From: Pelagibius sp.
GTDB lineage: Bacteria; Pseudomonadota; Alphaproteobacteria; Kiloniellales; Kiloniellaceae
Reading direction: 5' to 3'
Length of the DNA: 49,022 nt
NCBI GenBank assembly: GCA_028280305.1
Contig: JANQMC010000108.1
Location: forward strand, 1-49,022
Shown piece by piece: positions 43,514-49,022 of this stretch. The notes below the pieces were generated by a model. It searched no databases. It saw nothing but the letters and a program-made list of their open reading frames with translations, and was not told the DNA's origin. Position 1 is the stretch's first letter. Each line of letters opens with the position of its first letter. The position numbers were made by a program, and so were the translations under genes.

Positions 43514-44683
43514 CTATTCGATCACGGCGAAATCATCGAGGGCATCCTCGGCAATCTCCAGACCCAGACCCGGTTTGTCGTCGGCAAGATCGATGAAGCC
43601 GTTCGAGGGCTCCGGGTCGCCGCGGAAGACATAGTAGAACAGTTCGTTGCCAATCTCGACATCGTGGACCGGGAAGAACTCGGAAATCGGGCAGTTCAGA
43701 TTGGCCATGGTCAGGTGGTAGTTGTGCATCTGCCCGGCGTGGGGCACCACCGGCACCTGATAGGCCTCCGCCAGGGCATTGATCTTCTGCGCCGCGGTGA
43801 TGCCGCCGACCCGGTTGGTGTCGTACTGGATGACGCTGACAGCGCCGAGGTCGAGCAACTGGCGGAAGCCGAAAAGGGTATATTCGTGCTCGCCGCCGGA
43901 AATGGGAATGCCCATGGCGTTCAGTTCGGCATAGCCGTGCAGGTCATCGGCGATCACCGGTTCCTCCAGCCAGCGCGGATCAAAGGGCGCAAGGCGCGGG
44001 ATCATGCGCTTGGCGTAATCCAGGTTCCAGCCCATGTAGCATTCCAGCATGAGGTCGCGGTCGTAGCCGATGACCTCACGCAGGGCCTCGACGCGCTTCA
44101 CGTTCTCACGCATGCCCGCCGGGCCGTCCTTGGGGCCCCAGCCGAAGCGCATCTTCATCATGGTGAAGCCCTGGTCGACATAGCTCTGGGCCTCGGCCTG
44201 CATCACCTCGATCTTGTCGGCGTAGAGCTTGGAGGCATAGACCGGGATCTGCTCCTTGGTGCGCCCGCCGAGCAACTTGAAAACCGGCTTGCCGGTGGCT
44301 TTGCCCATCAGGTCCCAGATCGCGATGTCGACGGCGGAGATCGCCGTCATGCCGACGCCCTTGCGGCCCCAGGCAAGAGTGCGGCGGTACATCTTCTCCC
44401 AGAGATAGGCGTAGTCGAAAGGGTCCTCGCAGGTCACCAGGGGTGCCAGGTAGAGATCGATGCACTGCTTCACCAATTGCGGCGCCAGGGCGGCATTGCC
44501 GATGCCGACCAGCCCCTCATCGGTCTCGACTTCGCAGACCAACCACTCGTGAAAGCGGAAGGAGCCCATGGCGTCACCACGCTCGTAAAGCGCATCGGAA
44601 GCATTGGTGCAGAAGTTGGGCTGCGGCGGCACGGTCTTGCCGTTCCACTGCAAGACGCGGGTACGGATCTTTGTGATCTTCAT
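43514..44683 (-). CDS. Enolase-superfamily sugar-acid dehydratase (L-rhamnonate-dehydratase-like)
   Basis: 389 aa. Mandelate-racemase-like fold: an N-terminal capping domain ([39 protein letters not shown]) and a barrel with [45 protein letters not shown] and [12 protein letters not shown]. The WGP(K/H)DG stretch and the HxGxxxxxH end resemble L-rhamnonate dehydratase. It would convert an aldonic acid to its 2-keto-3-deoxy form for the FAH-fold enzyme next in the operon. The first metal ligand appears as Glu (LMLEC) where rhamnonate dehydratase has Asp, so the exact substrate may differ. Confidence 0.85.
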   Translation of the reverse strand: MKITKIRTRVLQWNGKTVPPQPNFCTNASDALYERGDAMGSFRFHEWLVCEVETDEGLVGIGNAALAPQLVKQCIDLYLAPLVTCEDPFDYAYLWEKMYRRTLAWGRKGVGMTAISAVDIAIWDLMGKATGKPVFKLLGGRTKEQIPVYASKLYADKIEVMQAEAQSYVDQGFTMMKMRFGWGPKDGPAGMRENVKRVEALREVIGYDRDLMLECYMGWNLDYAKRMIPRLAPFDPRWLEEPVIADDLHGYAELNAMGIPISGGEHEYTLFGFRQLLDLGAVSVIQYDTNRVGGITAAQKINALAEAYQVPVVPHAGQMHNYHLTMANLNCPISEFFPVHDVEIGNELFYYVFRGDPEPSNGFIDLADDKPGLGLEIAEDALDDFAVIE

Positions 44684-44694
44684 TTCAGGTGCTC

Positions 44695-45702
44695 TCAGGC
44701 TGCGTCTTCGCGGCGGTTGGCGGCCATCTCGGCGCACATCATGAAGGCGCGCCGCGCCGGTTCGACGTTGGCCTTGTTCCGGCCGACGATATCGAAAGCG
44801 GTGCCGTGAGCCGGGGTCGTCATGGGGAAGGGCAGGCCGCTCAGCACCGAAACACCCTTGTCGAAGCCGAGCAGCTTGATCGCGATCTGCCCCTGGTCGT
44901 GGTACATGCTGACCGCACAGTCGTAAGCGCCGTCGCGCACCTTCAGATAGAGGGTATCGGAGGGAAAGGGCCCGTCGCAAAAAATCTGCAGCGCCTTCGC
45001 CCGCTCGACCGCCGGCGCGATGATCTCGATCTCCTCGCGGCCGATCTTGCCGCCGTCACCGGCATGGGGGTTGAGCGCGGCCACGGCGATCTTCGGACGG
45101 GCAAAACCGGCTTCCTTCAGCGTCTGGTCGGCCAGCTTCACCGAGGCGACGATTTCATCCTCAGACAAGCGCCCGGACACTTCGCCCAAAGGCACATGAG
45201 ACGTCACCCGGGCATTCCACATGCCATCGATAACGTTGAACTCGCTGACCCTGCCACGATGGCCGATGCGCGTGCGGGCCCACTGCGTCTCATCCTCTTC
45301 GCCCAGGCCGGCCAAATGCATGGCTTCTTTGTTGAACGGCATGAAGCAGAGCCCGTCGGCCCCGCCCGCCTTGCAGAGATCCAATGCCCGGCCGAAACCG
45401 TTCAGCACGGCCTGACCGGCGACAGTCGAAACCCTGCCCGGCGTGACCTCCTGCAAGGCCTCGTCCGGCAGATCGAGAAGATTGATCTCGCCCTCGGACC
45501 AGTCCGCCTCATCCGCCGCCGCGATCCGGCGGAAGACGATGTCCTCTCCGGCAACGGCGCAACCGGCGGCAAAAACGCCGATGTCCGAAAGCACGAGGAT
45601 ATCGGCGGCTTCGCGAACCTCGGGCTGCACCAGCAGCTTGGCCATCAGCTCCGGGCCGATACCCGTTGCGTCTCCCTGCACCAAGGCGATCTTGGGTTTC
45701 AT
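44695..45702 (-). CDS. PdxA-family NAD-dependent dehydrogenase (PdxA2-type, catabolic)
   Basis: 335 aa. [18 protein letters not shown] begins the PdxA fold (GDPAGIGPE is usual); [29 protein letters not shown] and [15 protein letters not shown] hold the metal and phosphate residues. True PdxA oxidises 4-phospho-hydroxythreonine in vitamin B6 synthesis; the PdxA2 group does the same to phosphorylated threonate/erythronate-type acids. The place in a TRAP/sugar-acid operon, nine bases from dctM and eleven from the dehydratase, favours the catabolic role. No matching kinase is in the window. Confidence 0.85.
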   Translation of the reverse strand: MKPKIALVQGDATGIGPELMAKLLVQPEVREAADILVLSDIGVFAAGCAVAGEDIVFRRIAAADEADWSEGEINLLDLPDEALQEVTPGRVSTVAGQAVLNGFGRALDLCKAGGADGLCFMPFNKEAMHLAGLGEEDETQWARTRIGHRGRVSEFNVIDGMWNARVTSHVPLGEVSGRLSEDEIVASVKLADQTLKEAGFARPKIAVAALNPHAGDGGKIGREEIEIIAPAVERAKALQIFCDGPFPSDTLYLKVRDGAYDCAVSMYHDQGQIAIKLLGFDKGVSVLSGLPFPMTTPAHGTAFDIVGRNKANVEPARRAFMMCAEMAANRREDAA

Positions 45703-45710
45703 CTCGGGTC

Positions 45711-46994
45711 CTAACGATAAAAGATTTCAACAAGGGTCATGGGAATGGCGGGCACGTAGGTGACCAGCAGCACCATCACCGCCAGCACGGCGATAAAGGG
45801 CAGATTGGTCCGGGTGGTCGTCCAGATGTCGGTCTTGGCGATGGAACAGGCGGTGACCAGCACGCTGGCGACCGGCGGCGTCTGCTGCCCGATGGCGAGG
45901 TTCAGGGTCAGGATGATTCCGAAGTGCACCGGGTCGATGCCGACGGCATGGATCAGCGGCAGCACGATGGGCACCACCAGAATGATCGCCGCCGCCCCAT
46001 GCAGGAACATGCCCATCACCAGCAACAGGATGTTCAGCAGGATCAGGACGACATACTTGTTGTCCGTCGCCTCGGTGATGGCGCGGGCCAGATTCTGCGG
46101 CAGCTCGATCTCCGTCAGATGCAGGCCCAGCACGGCGGAGGTGGCGACCAGCAGCATCACCACGGAGGTCTGGGTGACGCCTTCGATGAGGGCGCTGTAG
46201 AGTTCCTTCAGCTTCAGCTCGCGATAGATCAGGCCGCCGATGATGAGTGCGGCCACCACCGCCAGGCCCGCCCCCTCGGTCGCCGTCACGATGCCGCCGA
46301 AGATACCGCCCAGGATGATCACCGGCAGCAGCAGCGCCCAGAAGGCCTCGCGCGCCGCCTTGCCCAGGCGCGGCAGGGAAAAGGCTTCCTCGCGCGGCAG
46401 GTTGTAGCGCCGGGCAAACCAGTAGCAGAGGCAGAGCATGGCAAAGCCGCCCAGCAGGCCGGGGATGACCCCGGCCACGAAAAGCTGGACGATGGAGGTG
46501 TCCGCCATGGCGCCGTAGAGGATCATCGGAATCGACGGCGGGATGATGATCGCCAGGGAAGCCGAGGAGGAGGTAACGGCGGCGGCGAAAGCCGGCTTGT
46601 ATCGCCGCTCCTTCATCGCCGGAATGAGGACCGAGCCGATCGCCGCCACGTCGGCAACGGCGGAACCGGAAATCTCGGCAAAGAACAGCGAGACCCCGAC
46701 GTTCACCATGGCGAGGCCGCCGCGGGCAAAGCCGATCAGCGCCGAGACGAAGGCGATGAGCCGCCGCGAGATGCCGCCGGTGTTCATCAATGCCCCGGCC
46801 AGGATGAAAAGCGGAATGGCGATCAGCGGAAAGGAGGTCGCACCGTCGAACAGCGTGAGGGCGGCGTTATAGAGGCCCAGTTCGCCGCTAGCGGCCACCA
46901 TGCCGATCAGCGCCACCGCGCAGATGGCCACGGCAATCGGCACGTTGATGAGGATCAGGGCCAGAAGGCCCATCAGAATGAACGGTGCCGTCAT
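45711..46994 (-). CDS. dctM: TRAP transporter large permease (DctM)
   Basis: 427 aa, about twelve transmembrane helices. NVGVSLFFAEISGSAVADVA, IIPPSIPMILYGAMADTSI and FLHGAAAIILVVPIVLPLIH are typical DctM stretches. It forms the Na+-coupled channel of a tripartite organic-acid importer with the DctQ and DctP proteins encoded just upstream; its start overlaps the dctQ stop (ATGA). Confidence 0.93.
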   Translation of the reverse strand: MTAPFILMGLLALILINVPIAVAICAVALIGMVAASGELGLYNAALTLFDGATSFPLIAIPLFILAGALMNTGGISRRLIAFVSALIGFARGGLAMVNVGVSLFFAEISGSAVADVAAIGSVLIPAMKERRYKPAFAAAVTSSSASLAIIIPPSIPMILYGAMADTSIVQLFVAGVIPGLLGGFAMLCLCYWFARRYNLPREEAFSLPRLGKAAREAFWALLLPVIILGGIFGGIVTATEGAGLAVVAALIIGGLIYRELKLKELYSALIEGVTQTSVVMLLVATSAVLGLHLTEIELPQNLARAITEATDNKYVVLILLNILLLVMGMFLHGAAAIILVVPIVLPLIHAVGIDPVHFGIILTLNLAIGQQTPPVASVLVTACSIAKTDIWTTTRTNLPFIAVLAVMVLLVTYVPAIPMTLVEIFYR

Positions 46995-47554
46995 CGCCCG
47001 GACTCCCTCTCCGCAATGGCGCTTTCGGCCTTGGCGATCTCCGCCTCGATTTCCTCAGCCTCGGCATCGTAGCCGGCCAGGTTGCGGGCCCAGGCCTCCG
47101 GCGTGGAAAGCATCTGTGCCAAAACAAAGAGCGCACAGCCGATCGGCACGACGGACTGGGTGAACTGCAAAGGGATCCAGTCGAGGGACACCAGGGTCTC
47201 CCCCGCCATCACACCCAAGACCACCCAGCCGGCCCAGGCCATGGCGATAAAGACCGCGTAGACGATCAGTTCGGCGAGGATGAAAAGCAGTTTGCGCGGC
47301 AGCAGGGGCAGGCTCAGCACCAGGCCGGAGAAACCCAGATGCCCACGGCGCAGGGCCGCGAGGGCGGCGCCGTAGTAGGTGATCCAGGCCAGCAGGACCG
47401 AAGCCACCTCGTCGTACCACGGCAACGAGGAGTTCAGGCCATAGCGGAAGGTGACCGCCGCGACCACCAGCAGCGCCAGGAGAACCAGCAAACCGATGGT
47501 GACGACTTCAAGAAGACGATGCAATACGCGGCCGGCCAGAGACATCATGCCCAT
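46991..47554 (-). CDS. dctQ: TRAP transporter small permease (DctQ)
   Basis: 187 aa, four helices, with YGLNSSLPWYDEVASVLLAW, the conserved W-x-E/D region, in the second quarter. A charged C-terminal tail (about 160-187, rich in Glu and Arg) is longer than in many DctQ proteins. Several ATGs cluster at 47543-47554; the first is used here. A hairpin terminator lies between dctP and this gene. Confidence 0.88.
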   Translation of the reverse strand: MGMMSLAGRVLHRLLEVVTIGLLVLLALLVVAAVTFRYGLNSSLPWYDEVASVLLAWITYYGAALAALRRGHLGFSGLVLSLPLLPRKLLFILAELIVYAVFIAMAWAGWVVLGVMAGETLVSLDWIPLQFTQSVVPIGCALFVLAQMLSTPEAWARNLAGYDAEAEEIEAEIAKAESAIAERESGR

Positions 47555-47574
47555 CTCTAGAGAACGTCGGGAGG

Positions 47575-47605
47575 AAAAACCCCGGCCCTTTTCACCGGGC
47601 CGGGG
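47575..47605 (-). terminator. Intra-operon terminator between dctP and dctQ
   Basis: CCCCGGCCC (47580-47588) and GGGCCGGGG (47597-47605) form a nine-pair stem; on the minus strand five T residues follow. Placed just after dctP, it would let only part of the transcripts continue, giving more binding protein than permease, as is common for such importers. Confidence 0.85.
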
Positions 47606-47628
47606 GCAACCTCAGGGAAAAGGTTCAG

Positions 47629-48633
47629 TTATTCGGCAAGCGCCAGGGCTGCGTCGATCAGACCCTGGCCGGCAGGTACTTCCGAAGCGAACTCTGCATA
47701 GATCGGCTTCGACGCGGAAACGAAGGACTCGCGGTCGGCGACATTCAAGGTCATGCCGGCGGTAACGAGCTTGTTCTGGAAGTCGGCATCGCCGGCGGCG
47801 CCGGTGAAGCGGGCCCAGACGGCGACATCCCTGGCGGTCTGCTCCAGCACCGCGCGGATTGCCGGATCCATCTTGTCGTAAACGGCCTTGCCCATGGTCG
47901 GGTAAGCCGGCGAATAGACGTGGCCGGTGACCGAGAGGTACTTCTGCACCTCCGACAACTTGGCCGACCAGATGTTGGTATAGGGGTTTTCCTGCCCCTC
48001 GATCACACCGGTCTGCAAAGCAACGAAGACCTCGGAGAAGGACATCGGCGTCGGATTGGCGCCCCACTCGGTGAACATCTTCACCCGCCACTTGGACTTC
48101 GGCGTGCGGATCTTGGCGCCCTCCAAATCGGCCGGGGTGTTGATCGGACGCAGATTGTTGCTGATATGGCGGATGCCGTTCTCCCAAAGCGCCAGCACCT
48201 TGTAGCCTTTGGCTTCCGCCGTGGGCGCCACATCGCTCCAGAAGACTTCGTTCTCGATACGCGCCAGATGGGCCCGGTCCTTCACCAGGAACGGCATGTC
48301 GAAGAGCGCGAATTCATCGGCCACGGATGACATGATCGACGACGGCAGGGCAATGTGCACCGAGCCGAGCTTCAGCTTCTGCATCAGCTCCTTGTCTTTG
48401 CCGAGCTGGGCGGAGTCGAACAGCTTCACCGTCGCCTTGCCGGCGAGGCGCTTGTTGGCAAGGCGGGTGAATTCCGCCGAGGTCAACTGCTGCAGGGAAC
48501 CCGCAGGCGCGGAGATGCCGAAGATGATTTCCTCTTCGGCCTGGACCGGCGCGGTGTTGATGGCGGCGACCAGCGCCAGGGCGGCAGCGCCCCAAAACAG
48601 TGACTTGGCACCGAATAGCTTGAGCGGCTTCAT
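47629..48633 (-). CDS. dctP: TRAP transporter substrate-binding protein (DctP)
   Basis: 334 aa. A Sec signal peptide (about 1-32, ending PVQA) precedes the DctP fold: NKRLAGKATVKLFDSAQLGK, DLEGAKIRTPKSKWRVKMFT with the arginine that binds the substrate carboxylate, and SFSEVFVALQTGVIEGQENP. It carries a carboxylic acid, by context a sugar acid, to the DctQM permease. It is the first gene of the operon; GGAGG lies close upstream of the ATG. Confidence 0.92.
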   Translation of the reverse strand: MKPLKLFGAKSLFWGAAALALVAAINTAPVQAEEEIIFGISAPAGSLQQLTSAEFTRLANKRLAGKATVKLFDSAQLGKDKELMQKLKLGSVHIALPSSIMSSVADEFALFDMPFLVKDRAHLARIENEVFWSDVAPTAEAKGYKVLALWENGIRHISNNLRPINTPADLEGAKIRTPKSKWRVKMFTEWGANPTPMSFSEVFVALQTGVIEGQENPYTNIWSAKLSEVQKYLSVTGHVYSPAYPTMGKAVYDKMDPAIRAVLEQTARDVAVWARFTGAAGDADFQNKLVTAGMTLNVADRESFVSASKPIYAEFASEVPAGQGLIDAALALAE

Positions 48634-48677
48634 AGCCTTCCTCCCGTAATTCCGAGTGATCGGATTATTGATTTATA

Positions 48678-48693
48678 AATGGTATACAAAATG
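48678..48693 (-). promoter_or_regulatory. GntR-type operator site near dctP
   Basis: AATGGTATACAAAATG, with TGGTATACAA as its core, about 45 bases before the dctP start. Read on the minus strand it shares ATACCATTT with the palindrome at 48848-48867, so one regulator probably binds both. FadR-subfamily GntR proteins commonly use such GTATAC-centred sites. Confidence 0.5.
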
Positions 48694-48847
48694 ATCTGGG
48701 CATCGCTGTCAACTCTCCCGGCAACAATCCAGAGAATCAAGCATCGGCACTTTCTATAAATTATTGTATTTCAATATTTTATTGTATCAACTCGGTACAG
48801 GTCAGATGACATCCTCCAGATTGAAAAGTAGCCAAAGACAGATCGCT

Positions 48848-48867
48848 CAAAATGGCATACCATTTTG
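48848..48867. promoter_or_regulatory. 20-bp palindromic operator CAAAATGG-CATA-CCATTTTG
   Basis: Two perfect eight-base arms around CATA, lying between the dctP operon and the divergent gene at the right edge. The intergenic stretch also has two ATTGTAT copies 18 bases apart (48763-48769, 48781-48787) that may belong to promoters. The site's form suits a dimeric GntR-type repressor controlling both directions. Confidence 0.6.
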
Positions 48868-48936
48868 AAAGGCCGTGGACGCCATCGCTTCCAGCCTCTA
48901 GAACGGACAGCAGGAATTCCGGACGATCCGAGGAAG

Positions 48937-49022
48937 ATGAGCCAGGACGACACAGCCGATTCGGCGGCGCTTGAGGCACAGCAGGAGATGCCGCAGGAGG
49001 CGCGCGCGAGCGCGGCGGAGCC
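48937..49022 (+). CDS. Start of a divergent gene, cut by the window edge
   Basis: 28 codons beginning MSQDDTADSAALEAQQEMPQ, rich in Ala, Glu and Gln, with no recognisable domain yet. GAGGA lies very close to the ATG, so the true start could be further downstream. Position beside a TRAP operon with GntR-like operators suggests a GntR-type regulator, which is inference from context only. Confidence 0.4.
   Translation, partial: MSQDDTADSAALEAQQEMPQEARASAAE

Overview
The window reads as a chromosomal segment of a GC-rich alphaproteobacterium, probably a marine or saline Rhodospirillales/Kiloniellales-type organism. This rests on gene content: COQ9 next to peptide deformylase, an alphaproteobacterial bS21, YdcH/DUF465 proteins, TRAP and Fe3+-type ABC importers, a Tat-exported PhoX and a non-pyrrolysine MttB homologue. 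The species cannot be fixed from sequence alone.

Layout. 1-2.1 kb: a slipin (SPFH) gene running off the left edge, preceded by two head-to-tail degenerate tRNA-like RNAs. 2.1-3.8 kb: an acyl-CoA synthetase. 4.0-7.3 kb: a lipid-linked sugar transfer operon (GT2, GT-C/PMT-like, a methyltransferase relic, GtrA). 7.4-10.1 kb: YdcH, ubiX, a MarR regulator with a YciI-like target candidate, and a TPR membrane protein. 10.1-14.9 kb: TIGR02444 protein, phosphofructokinase, a second DUF465 protein, a diguanylate cyclase and purEK. 15.1-20.6 kb: a five-gene operon (RpiR/SIS regulator, binding protein, fused permease, ATPase, histidine phosphatase) that best fits phosphorylated-sugar uptake. 20.8-22.7 kb: COQ9, def, rpsU. 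23-28.3 kb: GNAT, TPR protein, cupin and PhoX with a Pho-box-like site, divergent from a hybrid histidine kinase (28.7-31.4 kb). 31.6-34.3 kb: an MBOAT plus SGNH-like pair for polysaccharide O-acylation. 34.3-40.3 kb: Fpg-like glycosylase, sulfotransferase, AMP nucleosidase, Sel1 protein and MttB homologue. 42.5-48.6 kb: a sugar-acid operon (TRAP importer, PdxA-like dehydrogenase, enolase-superfamily dehydratase, FAH-fold enzyme) with GntR-type operator palindromes and the start of a divergent gene at the right edge.

The most striking object is an AT-rich insertion of about 2 kb (40530-42504). It encodes one protein joining a retron-like reverse transcriptase to a trypsin-like serine protease with an intact triad. 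Its own promoter and a short structured RNA lie just upstream, and that RNA's closing stem appears to bury the ribosome binding site of the RT gene. The insertion is flanked by a 241-bp direct repeat, about 91 % identical by eye, of the 3' end of the neighbouring FAH-family gene. This suggests a compact, probably defensive, retroelement that entered by recombination and replaced the host gene's end without breaking the gene.

A family of short palindromes with CTAG-containing edges recurs between genes, and in several places it supplies the stop codon of the adjacent gene. Starts were chosen by ribosome binding sites and family alignment from memory; no database search was possible.
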